A stretch of DNA of 64,000 nucleotides from Mariniphaga sp963747515 (GCA_963747515.1 CAVVFN010000009.1:186001-250000), one strand, 5' to 3'; shown: positions 27,188-34,610, numbered from the stretch's first letter. Made by a program: numbers and translations. The notes: a model not told the origin generated them from the sequence alone.

Positions 27188-27259
27188 AATGTTTTTGCTA
27201 TAAATTCGCTATAAATTCGCAAAATCGCGAGTTTATAGCGAAATCATAGCGAGTTTATC
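27188..27259. repeat. Inverted repeat built of 11-bp units (element 2)
   Basis: Two tandem copies of TATAAATTCGC (27199-27209 and 27210-27220) face GCGAGTTTATA (27227-27237), GCGAAATCATA (27238-27248) and GCGAGTTTATC (27249-27259) across a six-base centre. TTC on the left and GAA or GAG on the right recur with an exact 11-base period, as in elements 1 and 3, but the unit sequence differs. The inner pair of units differs only by a T facing G, which still pairs in a plus-strand RNA. It lies about 280 bases 3' of the phosphoribosyltransferase gene. Confidence 0.75.
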
Positions 27260-27371
27260 ATGAATAGATATAAAAATTTATCAATCTTTGGTAAGTGTTC
27301 TTTAGATGACTGATAACTCTTTTGTAAGAATTAAAAATCACTGCAACATGCGGATTGCCTTGGCATGGGTG

Positions 27372-27391
27372 GCGCGATTTCCGAATCGCGC
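27372..27391. repeat. Perfect 8-bp hairpin GCGCGATT-TCCG-AATCGCGC
   Basis: The stem is perfect and GC-rich, with a four-base loop TCCG. It is not followed by a T-run on either strand, so it is not a standard terminator. It may be a REP-like element. Confidence 0.5.
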
Positions 27392-27425
27392 ATTTAATAA
27401 AAAGTTCGATGGGTTCGAAGCTGTG

Positions 27426-27456
27426 TTCACCTGCTGACTAAGATTCAGTTGGTGAA
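27426..27456. repeat. Interrupted hairpin TTCACC...GGTGAA
   Basis: TTCACC pairs with GGTGAA and, inside, CTGA with TCAG, separated by two-base mismatches and a seven-base loop. Confidence 0.4.
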
Positions 27457-27558
27457 TGAGCGTTTGGAAGGCGGAAGGCAGGAAACCGGACACAAAATGA
27501 AAGGGTAGGCTTATACCAATACTTCCAATAAATTTTCCCATTTGCTTTTAACTCAACG

Positions 27559-27656
27559 CTGTCAGGCAGGCGCTGACAGGTTTTACGTCCCTGGGATATT
27601 TTGAAGTCGCTGCCTGGGGGGTGGACTGACTTGTCAGCGTGCGTAGCTCCTGACAA
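27559..27656. repeat. Two related hairpins with core TGTCAG/CTGACA
   Basis: CTGTCAG-GCAGGCG-CTGACAG (27559-27579) and TTGTCAG...CTGACAA (27631-27656) are two stem-loops with nearly the same arms, 50 bases apart. They look like parts of one dispersed repeat. I cannot name it. Confidence 0.4.
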
Positions 27657-27779
27657 CGTCACTGTGCAGAAGTCAGATGACTTTTCCGGTTGACAAGGAT
27701 GAAAATCTGTAACTGGCACCGGAGGAATAGAGTTTCCCTATCAAAATAAATATTTTATTCCAGATTAATATTCAAAACC

Positions 27780-28362
27780 ATGTTGTATAACATACCCCCC
27801 CCCCCCCCCTTATTTATAAATTTTTCCCCTAAATTTGATTTAAAATAAAACTAATTTAAAAATGAAAATCAAATCCAGTGAAACTACAACCACATCTCCC
27901 TAAAGCAGTTTATCCCGGTAACGTTATTTCTCTCCTTGCGGTAATTACACTGACTGGTGCATTTCTTTCCCCGCTGGTTACAGGCGCCGGTGTGCACGAT
28001 GGCTTCCGGATAGGAAAAATCTTCTTTTTCGCGCAGTGGATGTTGCTTGTTATTCCGGTGGGAAGGGTGGTTTTTATTAGGGAGTGGAAACAGCCAGCGG
28101 GTTTGCATACCACATATCAAATCAAATTTTTTACCGATGTCATATAAAAATAAAACTCTAAAATCATGAATACAAGCTGACCCAATTTCACATTAATACA
28201 AAACTGAAAAACAGTAAGGAGGGTATTACGGGATAAGGGAATAAAAAAAGAAGCCTCCGGCTCCCGAAAGCCGAAACTTTCGAAAACAGAGACTTCAGAT
28301 TACTTAACCAGGGAAGCCTGCAACGGCTAAATTGATAGGCTTCCTGTAAACATTGTAAAGAT
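27780..28362 (+). repeat. Duplicated leader of lipoprotein cassette 1
   Basis: This segment is repeated at 30537-31035. Shared parts, in order, are ATGTTGTATAACAT, a C-tract (15 C at 27795-27809), the broken membrane-protein start, TCATGAATACAAGCTGACC, and a highly conserved 87-base block at 28248-28334. That block differs from its partner (30922-31008) at only three positions. It can form small stems such as CGGCT/AGCCG and GGAAGCCT/AGGCTTCC. Both copies end directly before a lipoprotein start. The block may be a 5' leader RNA or a recombination site. Confidence 0.7.
27862..28147 (+). pseudogene. Remnant of an O-antigen-ligase-like membrane protein start (copy 1)
   Basis: An ATG at 27862 opens a frame that stops after 13 codons. 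A one-base shift then continues as YPGNVISLLAVITLTGAFL, then SPLVTGAGVHDGFRIGKIFF and AQWMLLVIPV, which reads like the first membrane hairpin of an O-antigen-ligase/Wzy-type protein. The same start, with a different lesion, recurs at 30622. No downstream part of such a gene follows. I see two lesioned copies; the family name is inferred from the resemblance to the better fragment at 34863-35172. Confidence 0.45.
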
Positions 28363-29178
28363 ATGAAAAGAAAGTTAGGATTTTGGAAATTATCAGCTGT
28401 CGGGTTGATGTATATTTTAAGTTGTTTTATTTTTAACGGATGTGAAAAAGATGAGTATGAACAGGAACCGTTAGATATAAGTATTCTCAATTCATCTGAG
28501 CTAGAAGAGTATATAATAGCTGGAGCTGATTTACAACATTCTTTGGCTGTTTTTAAATCAAAAATGAACAAAATCGACTTTTCGAAATTTGAAGTAACTT
28601 ATGATGCAAAAGGAAGAAAAGTGATACATCTTTCTTCTGATTTAGTTGGTAATGTAAGAATTGAAGAGAAAGTTCATATTTTCAATGAAAAAAAGGAAGC
28701 AATCCAAAATAAATTTCCACAATTTATTTCATTTCGGAAAAGTGAAGCGAAAAAATATTTTCATAAATCGATTGAAAATTCAGTAAATATAAAAGGTGAG
28801 TTTCTTAAATTAGGGATTAATTTTTTTGGACCAAGGCTAAAAAGTGGCAATGAGTATTATGGCGAGGATGAGGTTATTTTGATGTCTGATTTGGCTGAAT
28901 GGGTAAGTAATCCAAATTATGTTGAAATACATATTCTATACTTTGAGGATGGTTCTATGGAAACAGTTCAAAGTGCTGGTGCTACTTACAATAGTACTGG
29001 TTCAATATCATATCAAGAAATTAATGGTGATTATTATTTTAATAACAAAATGGTTACTAGCGTTGGACATACACATTTGAATAGTTCAGATCCAAGCGGT
29101 GAGGATATTGATAATAATTATCCAACAAGTGTTTCGTTATTTATTTATTATAATGGAACCTATACCTATTACCAATGA
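28363..29178 (+). CDS. Lipoprotein with JAMM/JAB-like C-terminus (cassette 1)
   Basis: This 271-residue exported lipoprotein has its lipobox ending FNGC (Cys27), followed by EKDE. A helical middle contains LEEYIIAGADLQHSL and RLKSG, both echoed in the paralogue at 31036. The C-terminus has GHTHLNSSDPSGED (His236, His238, Ser245, Asp248), close to the JAMM metal motif HxHx7SxxD but one residue shorter. This suggests a metallopeptidase-like fold, possibly degenerate. Its TGA overlaps the next start as ATGA. Base composition is more AT-rich than the flanking housekeeping genes. Confidence 0.7.
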   Translation: MKRKLGFWKLSAVGLMYILSCFIFNGCEKDEYEQEPLDISILNSSELEEYIIAGADLQHSLAVFKSKMNKIDFSKFEVTYDAKGRKVIHLSSDLVGNVRIEEKVHIFNEKKEAIQNKFPQFISFRKSEAKKYFHKSIENSVNIKGEFLKLGINFFGPRLKSGNEYYGEDEVILMSDLAEWVSNPNYVEIHILYFEDGSMETVQSAGATYNSTGSISYQEINGDYYFNNKMVTSVGHTHLNSSDPSGEDIDNNYPTSVSLFIYYNGTYTYYQ

Positions 29179-29969
29179 AAAGAATAATTTTTGTTTGGTT
29201 TGTTTATCTTTTTTCTATTCCATTTGCTTTTGCACAGGAAGTGGGTAAGCATTTTGAAAGTGGTTATTACTTAAAGAGGATTGAAAATAACATGAGGGGT
29301 GCTATCGGAAGTTACAATATGAAGAGTAAATCCGATATAGAAAAACTGTTTTTCGGAGATTTCAATGCTCTGATAGAGTTTTACTATAATCCTTCTTCTG
29401 AAGTAAATCCCTGTGTTCCCTCCGGTTTTCGCATCTTTAGTGATTCATTGAATTCATCTTATGTTCTTGAAGTAAAGCGTGTTTTGAATTACAGAGAAGC
29501 AGCTGAAGAGGCGACAAAAGAGGTGAAAAATGAACAAAAGCGTCAAGAATTAAATATTCCGGAAAGTTTATTTGATTCTCTACCCAGAGATGTTTTTAAC
29601 CAGGTATGGGAATATAATCAAAGCATTTATAATCATACTTTTTACTATGATAATTACTTTGAAGTGTTACCTAAACACTTCAAAGTTGAAATAAAATCTA
29701 TTCCCATCAGTAATCAGTTTGCAGAGAAATTATATAAAATGATGGTTTCGTTTATCGACAATTTTAAAGCAAAAGGGATTCCTCTTTCTAATACAGATGG
29801 TTATTCAGTGTCATTTCGCACTGTAGTTGATTACGACTTATGGTCGTTAAGTATTCATATGCCGGGAGGAAATGCCAATACAATGGCTAATTTTTGCATG
29901 AAAATTATAAATGACGCTAATGAAGATAAATTAGATGAATTAAGATTTCCGGATTTTAAAGATTTCTAA
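29175..29969 (+). CDS. Exported protein of unknown function, partner in cassette 1
   Basis: This 264-residue protein has a signal peptide (about 1-20, ending FAFAQ). I recognise no family. A charged helical stretch lies around residues 108-130 (EAAEEATKEVKNEQKRQE), and the rest is mixed alpha/beta with many aromatics. It is translationally coupled to the lipoprotein by a four-base overlap, so the products probably act together outside the cytoplasm: enzyme plus cofactor, or toxin plus immunity. That is inference only. Confidence 0.65.
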   Translation: MKRIIFVWFVYLFSIPFAFAQEVGKHFESGYYLKRIENNMRGAIGSYNMKSKSDIEKLFFGDFNALIEFYYNPSSEVNPCVPSGFRIFSDSLNSSYVLEVKRVLNYREAAEEATKEVKNEQKRQELNIPESLFDSLPRDVFNQVWEYNQSIYNHTFYYDNYFEVLPKHFKVEIKSIPISNQFAEKLYKMMVSFIDNFKAKGIPLSNTDGYSVSFRTVVDYDLWSLSIHMPGGNANTMANFCMKIINDANEDKLDELRFPDFKDF

Positions 29970-29992
29970 GATATCTATGCAAAGCATAAAAT

Positions 29993-30214
29993 ATGAGAAT
30001 TTTTTATCTGATTATCCTCACAATTTTTACCGGAAGTGTATTTCTCACTTCCGGTAAATTTGTGAATGCAACAAATACCCCAAAGATGTACTTTGTTGGT
30101 GTGTCTTTATTGCTTTTCATTATGATGCTGATGTTCAAAAATAGGATTAATTTTATTGGCCTTTATAAAGACCTCTTTGCATCGGGACAGGGCCTGACAA
30201 CATCAATGTGCTGA
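29993..30214 (+). pseudogene. O-antigen-ligase-like N-terminal fragment, type II (copy 1)
   Basis: An open frame of 73 codons encodes two hydrophobic stretches around FLTSGKFVNATNTPKMYFVG and then stops. About 80 bases of it (30021-30100) recur almost unchanged at 34875-34955, where the frame also breaks. The repeated part contains a perfect 13-bp stem, TTTACCGGAAGTG (30026-30038) with CACTTCCGGTAAA (30046-30058). It reads as the first membrane hairpin of a Wzy/O-antigen-ligase-like protein whose remainder is lost. Confidence 0.45.
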
Positions 30215-30249
30215 GGGGAGTAATTCAACGGCAGCATTACTCTCAAAAG

Positions 30250-30438
30250 CACTGTAGGTGTGACAGTATGGTAGCTAGGCGAATGGTGCGGCAATATATT
30301 AGCGCCGTAGGTGCGGCACATCATCCTGCAGAATATTGACATATTCAAAACAAATTAAAACCACTAAAATGTGTCGCTCCTACAGAGCTTTGGGAGTGCC
30401 GGATCTTCGATGTTACCATACTGCCGTTCCTACGGAAC
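30250..30438. repeat. Nested double inverted repeat
   Basis: An outer pair (30250-30274 with 30414-30438, perfect over CAGTATGGTA) encloses an inner pair. The inner pair is GCGCCGTAGGTGCGGCACAT at 30302-30321 against ATGTGTCGCTCCTACAGAGC at 30369-30388. Each arm has a GTAGG or CCTAC core. A third partial copy, GCTACCATACTGCCGTTC, is at 36083-36100. It is a dispersed intergenic repeat of unknown type, placed between cassette 1 and the leader of cassette 2. Confidence 0.65.
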
Positions 30439-30536
30439 TCTTCGAAGGCGGGCTTACCGGTATGTGCAACATATTTTGCAGAATTCTTTTTCTTTTGCGG
30501 CACTTTTTGTATTATGCTGGATAAATTCCTGAAAAC

Positions 30537-31035
30537 ATGTTGTATAACATACCCCCCCACCCCTCTTTTTTTTATAAAATTTTTCCTTAAATTTAAGCAA
30601 ACAATAAATCGAAAGTTCAAAATGAAAACCAAACTCAGTGAATCAAGAACCCCAATTTCCCAAAACAATTTTTACCGGTAATATTTTAACTTTCCGGGCG
30701 GTGATTACCCTGACCGGTATATTTCTTTCCCCCGCTGGTTACAGGCACCGGTGCACGATGGCCTGCGGATGGAAAAAACTTCTTTTTCGCGCAGTGGATG
30801 TTGCTTGTTAGTTACCAAAAAATATATAAAAACTATAAAATCATGAATACAAGCTGACCAAATTTCATACTAATATAAACTGAAAAACAGTAATGTTAAT
30901 ATTACGGATGCGAGTTTAAAAAAGAAGCCTCCGACTCCCGAAAGCCGAAACTTTCGAAAACAGAGACTTCAGATTATTTAACAAGGGAAGCCTGCAACGG
31001 CTAAATTGTAAGACTTCCTGAAAACTATATAACGT
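30537..31035 (+). repeat. Duplicated leader of lipoprotein cassette 2
   Basis: This is the second copy of the segment at 27780-28362, in the same orientation and ending at the start of the second lipoprotein gene. The C-tract here is interrupted (C7-A-C4 at 30552-30563), unlike the uninterrupted 15 C of copy 1. In the conserved 87-base block (30922-31008) one substitution weakens the CGGCT/AGCCG stem; a further one just downstream weakens GGAAGCCT/AGGCTTCC. This copy therefore looks the more decayed. Two ATG-started membrane-protein frames inside both copies are broken. Confidence 0.7.
30622..30810 (+). pseudogene. Remnant of an O-antigen-ligase-like membrane protein start (copy 2)
   Basis: An ATG at 30622 leads into 19 codons before a TAA. 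Shifting frame recovers FTGNILTFRAVITLTGIFLS, matching copy 1 at 27862 (AVITLTGAFLS). A second shift recovers the FRAVDVA/FFAQWML region. At least two frame lesions make it non-functional. Confidence 0.4.
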
Positions 31036-31884
31036 ATGAAAAAAATAAAAAAGTATAACGTATATGCAAAATATTCTATAGTGCTGATTTTGGTTAGTTT
31101 TTTTAGTTTTTTGGGTTGTGAAAAGCATGAACTTATAAGTGAAGCAGATGTAATAACACATTTTAGTGAAGCAGATGTAATAGTACAATCTGAAGAGTTC
31201 CAGGATTATTTGTCGGCATATATCAAGATGACAAATAAACTTAAAAACATTAAACCTGGCCCCCGGAAAAAAATCATAGAAAACAATGGACATACTGTTT
31301 ACCAATACCAAACCATTGATGCCAGTGATTATAAAAAAACCATAGAAGCTAGAATTAAGCTAATATCAAAATATCCGAATTATTTAAATTTTGTTGGTAC
31401 CGAAAAATCTAAATTGGCTATAGATTGTATCAATAAATCAACAAAGCTAAAAAGCTTGCTAGGTGTTAATAATAATAATCGCTTAAAAAGTGGTTCTACG
31501 GAAGATGATAAAACTTATGCAGATTGGAGAGTTGAAAGTTTTGATGATCATGATGGTCAGTTTAATGCTACCGCTTTTGATTCTTTTGATGATGCTGTTC
31601 AGGCAGCTCGATTTTATGGAAGTACTAATAATGAAGAATCTGGTATTTGGAAGTTACCAGATGGCTCTGCAGTTTTTATTATAGATACTCAAGCCACTGC
31701 TGGTACTATGCAAATGCCCTACGAAGCGGGAATTGGTGCTATCGCACATTATCATCCAAGTGGAGACGGTGGAATGTCTACAGCTGATGATGATGCCTTT
31801 GATGATTGGTATAATAATATGGGCATTAATACATCAATTATTATAACACAAGATTCTATCTATACTTATACTTATGAAGAATAA
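31036..31884 (+). CDS. Lipoprotein with a RadC/JAB-like JAMM motif (cassette 2)
   Basis: This 282-residue lipoprotein has a lipobox ending FLGC (Cys28) and then EKHE. The C-terminal region contains HYHPSGDGGMSTAD (His238, His240, Ser248, Asp251), an exact HxHx7SxxD motif with the HPSGD spacing of RadC-type JAB domains. A Zn-dependent peptidase or isopeptidase fold is therefore plausible, but outside the cytoplasm. The middle segment EEFQDYLSAYIKMTNKLKNI and KSG at about residue 155 match the cassette 1 paralogue. The likely family is a Bacteroidota JAB-like exported protein; the substrate is unknown. Confidence 0.75.
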   Translation: MKKIKKYNVYAKYSIVLILVSFFSFLGCEKHELISEADVITHFSEADVIVQSEEFQDYLSAYIKMTNKLKNIKPGPRKKIIENNGHTVYQYQTIDASDYKKTIEARIKLISKYPNYLNFVGTEKSKLAIDCINKSTKLKSLLGVNNNNRLKSGSTEDDKTYADWRVESFDDHDGQFNATAFDSFDDAVQAARFYGSTNNEESGIWKLPDGSAVFIIDTQATAGTMQMPYEAGIGAIAHYHPSGDGGMSTADDDAFDDWYNNMGINTSIIITQDSIYTYTYEE

Positions 31885-31971
31885 AATAAAGTTTATATTT
31901 TATATGCGTATAAGAAACTGTTTAAATTTTTCTAAGTTAGTAGGTTTTAATCACTTTACAATTATTAAATA

Positions 31972-32643
31972 ATGAAGAAATGTTATTTATTATTAGTCAT
32001 TATTTTAGCGATGCAGTGCGTAGCTGGACAATCCTATAGTAAAGAAATTGCATTTATAGGTAATAAAATATCTATAAAAAAATTGCGTAATGGTGAAGCA
32101 TATACAGCTGATACTATAGGCACAAAAGCTAATCCAGTCTATTTAACAACGTTTATAAATTCAAAATTTGAATTGAAATATAAGATAAAGAAAATACTTC
32201 ATGGTCAATATCAGTATGATTCAATTACTTTTATAGCCTATGATCATCATGACATTCCAAAATTTACAGAGTTGAAGAATGTTTTGTTATTTTTCTATTA
32301 TCAAGATAGTGGTTATGTTTGTGTAAGTAATAGATATATTCAAGTTTTTGAGACAAAAGACAATAGATGGGCTAGTGATTATTCGATCGGTTGGGTTAAT
32401 CCCTTTATTAAAGATGCTAAGATATCACCGAAGAAAATAGAGTTTATAGATGACATTTCATTTGATTTGAATGATAAAGATAGTATTAAAGTTATTAAAG
32501 ATTATACTTTCCCATATTATCAGATTGTTGATAGTAAGGCCATACCGGTATATGGGTACTATGTTGATGAATTATTAAATTTACTTTCAGGTAAAATACC
32601 ATATAAAATAAATGGAGAGAGAAGGTTTATGTTTTTTGATTAA
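31972..32643 (+). CDS. Exported protein of unknown function (cassette 2), possibly truncated by the IS
   Basis: This 223-residue protein has a signal peptide (about 1-19, ending CVAGQ), is rich in Tyr and Lys, and has no family I recognise. It is mostly predicted beta-strand with repeated hydrophobic/aromatic alternation (FTELKNVLLFFYYQ). It lies 87 bases after the lipoprotein. Its TAA (32641-32643) falls at the very border of the IS4-type element, so the original C-terminus may have been longer. It shows no clear similarity to the cassette 1 partner. Confidence 0.6.
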   Translation: MKKCYLLLVIILAMQCVAGQSYSKEIAFIGNKISIKKLRNGEAYTADTIGTKANPVYLTTFINSKFELKYKIKKILHGQYQYDSITFIAYDHHDIPKFTELKNVLLFFYYQDSGYVCVSNRYIQVFETKDNRWASDYSIGWVNPFIKDAKISPKKIEFIDDISFDLNDKDSIKVIKDYTFPYYQIVDSKAIPVYGYYVDELLNLLSGKIPYKINGERRFMFFD

Positions 32644-33731
32644 GTACATGACAAAAATTTACAGTATTTTTTAAATTCATCTATATTATTGTTATAAAGC
32701 AAATTAGCAATATAAGTTAATCCATATTTGAATAAACTCTTTGCTTTTCTGCCATGCCTTTTTATTTTAACTGGAGACAAACTGTCGAGATATATACCGG
32801 CAATATATACCCAGGTAAATGCTACAAGTACTAATGCAAAAAGCTTTTCAATTCTATCCACATCCGTAAGATGGGTATCTTCAATGTTAAATCCACTTGT
32901 TTTCAGTGCTTTAAAAGCTGATTCAATTTGCCAGCGTTCTTTATACAATTCCTGTGCATCTTGCGGTTTGTTAAAAGAAATAATGATTTGAAACTCAGCA
33001 ATACCTTTCTTGTTCAATACTTTCGAAGCGGATAAATAACACAGCTGTCCATTTACTTTTACAATCCGGGGATAAAATACTTGCTGATTTATTTTCAAAT
33101 AGTTAAAAAGCCAAAATGCCTTAACACGGTGACCGTTTCGTGGAATATCTACCCAAAAGTTTTCCCTGATTCTGATGTGATACCGTATGCTTGATTCGTT
33201 AAGCCAGGATATCCAGTTTTGTCCGATAAATTCTCTGTCGGCCAACAAGCATTCGATGCCGTCAGAACCAAAAAGATGGATAAAATGCTGTATCAGATTA
33301 ATCCGTTCCTGAGTGGAGGAATTACCAAACTTTGGCATTATTTTATAAAGAACAGGAAATGCGACGCCTTTATAAACAACAGCTAACGCCAAAATGTTAA
33401 TATTTTTTGAACCAAACTTCCAATTTGTTCTATCCATTGCAAGACGATAAGGTGGTTTATGCGGAAGCAATGAAAAAATTAGGCGAGCAATTAGGTCAGT
33501 ATCCAGAACATATTCTGATATAAAACGCTGAATTCTTCGAAGTGAAGATTCTATTTTTGAATCAGATTCAAAACTGCAGGCAAGTTTCTCAAAATTAACG
33601 GTTTGAACTTTGCATAAAGCACTAATAAATAAGCCAAAGAACTTGATTCGGGCAAGATTCATTTTACTTCCAAAGAATCCAGCCAAGTTTTCTGATAAAA
33701 TTGTACTTTTGTTTTTATCCTTGATATTCAT
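32640..33731 (-). CDS. IS4-family transposase
   Basis: This 363-residue DDE transposase appears intact. The catalytic residues fit MDRTNWKFG (first Asp), LLADREFIG (second Asp) and the YREK-type segment YKERWQIESAFKALK (Glu), which is the IS4-family signature. It moves its own element by cut-and-paste. Its stop codon overlaps the stop of the convergent exported-protein gene. No frameshift is visible, so the element may still be active. Confidence 0.9.
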   Translation of the reverse strand: MNIKDKNKSTILSENLAGFFGSKMNLARIKFFGLFISALCKVQTVNFEKLACSFESDSKIESSLRRIQRFISEYVLDTDLIARLIFSLLPHKPPYRLAMDRTNWKFGSKNINILALAVVYKGVAFPVLYKIMPKFGNSSTQERINLIQHFIHLFGSDGIECLLADREFIGQNWISWLNESSIRYHIRIRENFWVDIPRNGHRVKAFWLFNYLKINQQVFYPRIVKVNGQLCYLSASKVLNKKGIAEFQIIISFNKPQDAQELYKERWQIESAFKALKTSGFNIEDTHLTDVDRIEKLFALVLVAFTWVYIAGIYLDSLSPVKIKRHGRKAKSLFKYGLTYIANLLYNNNIDEFKKYCKFLSCT

Positions 33732-33779
33732 AGTCGATAATTGTTTTGGTTTACAATTTCAACTAACTGAATGTCAAGT
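32646..33779. mobile_element. IS4-family insertion sequence
   Basis: The element carries one transposase on the minus strand. Candidate terminal inverted repeats are ACATGACAAAAATTTA (32646-32661) and, reading inward from the other end, ACTTGACATTCAGTTA (33779-33764), which match at 11 of 16 positions. Target-site duplications were not clear by eye; a TTTAT motif occurs near both flanks but is not convincing. The insertion separates cassette 2 from the next exported protein gene. Confidence 0.6.
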
Positions 33780-33857
33780 TTTATCCAAATATTTCAACGA
33801 TTATTATTAAAATTTGAGTGAAAGTTATTAACAATCAAATAGTTATTTATTTTTTTC

Positions 33858-34280
33858 ATGTATAAGAAAATTGTATTACTCATTTTAACGATAATTGCCG
33901 GACACCATCTTTCAGCTCAACAACAAAAAGAAATGTTATACGAAGAAACATTTGAGGGATATGCTAATTATATATCTAAGGAATTTGGTATTTCTTGCAG
34001 TATTCCAGATAAATTCACCAATTTAGACAAATATACCGTAGCATGGAAAGTTCGAAAAGATAAGAACAACCATACCAGTAGTTTTTTTGGGCTAACACTT
34101 TTATCGAAAGATAAAAAATGTATTGTGATGTATTCAGCATTTCCACGACCTGCCTCGAAAGAAAATTTGGAAAAGAGAAAGTATCCTGTTTATCCACGAA
34201 GTCAAATAACAGCGGAGATAAAAACTGCACTTGGATTATATTACTCTGCACATCATTCGTTAAATAATGACTCTTTATAA
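33858..34280 (+). CDS. Small exported protein of unknown function
   Basis: This 140-residue protein has a signal peptide (about 1-20, ending LSAQ). A segment CSIPDKFTNLDKYTVAWKVR is followed by a polar C-terminal half. The C-terminus ends abruptly (SLNNDSL), and the next bases have several stops in all frames, so it may be a truncated member of a longer family. It sits between the IS and a run of gene remnants. Confidence 0.5.
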   Translation: MYKKIVLLILTIIAGHHLSAQQQKEMLYEETFEGYANYISKEFGISCSIPDKFTNLDKYTVAWKVRKDKNNHTSSFFGLTLLSKDKKCIVMYSAFPRPASKENLEKRKYPVYPRSQITAEIKTALGLYYSAHHSLNNDSL

Positions 34281-34290
34281 TAGAGTAAGT

Positions 34291-34422
34291 ATGGATTTTA
34301 AGCTTTTCTTTACAAAAAAAGGCAAGAAAAATGAGGAGAAATATATAAGTATGCTGAGCAAACAATTTGGTATCAGGAAGATTTCAGCCGTGAAGCGGAA
34401 TAATTTAGCTTTTAGAATTTAG
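34291..34422 (+). CDS. Short basic ORF, possible gene remnant
   Basis: An ATG-started 43-codon frame encodes a basic peptide ending SAVKRNNLAFRI. It has no recognised family, and it directly follows the truncated-looking exported protein. It could be the tail of a lost gene. Confidence 0.25.
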   Translation: MDFKLFFTKKGKKNEEKYISMLSKQFGIRKISAVKRNNLAFRI

Positions 34423-34465
34423 GATAAAAAATAAGTAAGTGTTTAGTTGTAATATAAGTATTTAG

Positions 34466-34600
34466 AGCTCTGTTTTGCTGTCAGGTGTAGGAACAATAAC
34501 AGCTTCTATTGTTGAAGCGGTGCATGGAGGCTTTTATGGAGCTGTAATTGGTTCCGCTTATTCCGGTTTTGGTTCGTTATATGATGAATTTTTTAATTAA
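34466..34600 (+). pseudogene. Glycine-rich peptide fragment (bacteriocin-like C-terminus)
   Basis: Directly after an in-frame TAG, 44 codons encode a glycine/alanine-rich helix-like segment (GVGTITASIVEAVHGGFYGA, then VIGSAYSGFGSLYDEF). There is no ATG, so it is a 3' fragment. GxxxG-type spacing resembles the C-termini of class II bacteriocin-like peptides. It is followed 10 bases later by a small two-helix membrane ORF. The same arrangement recurs at 35510-35908. Confidence 0.35.
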
Positions 34601-34610
34601 TGAAAAAAAT

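Larger units (their letters stand above)
26916..27779. other. Gene-free repeat-rich region
   Basis: About 860 bases hold no convincing gene. They contain the second 11-bp-unit inverted repeat (27188-27259) and four unrelated short hairpins (27372-27391, 27426-27456, 27559-27579, 27631-27656). The stretch marks the border between the housekeeping block and the rearranged accessory region. Confidence 0.5.

Noticed and set aside
28188..28571. Minus-strand frame sharing a peptide (SKVSAFGSRRLLF) with the frame at 30916-31311
   Set aside because: The shared peptide is only the translation of the conserved leader block on the opposite strand, and the rest of both frames lies over lipoprotein genes.
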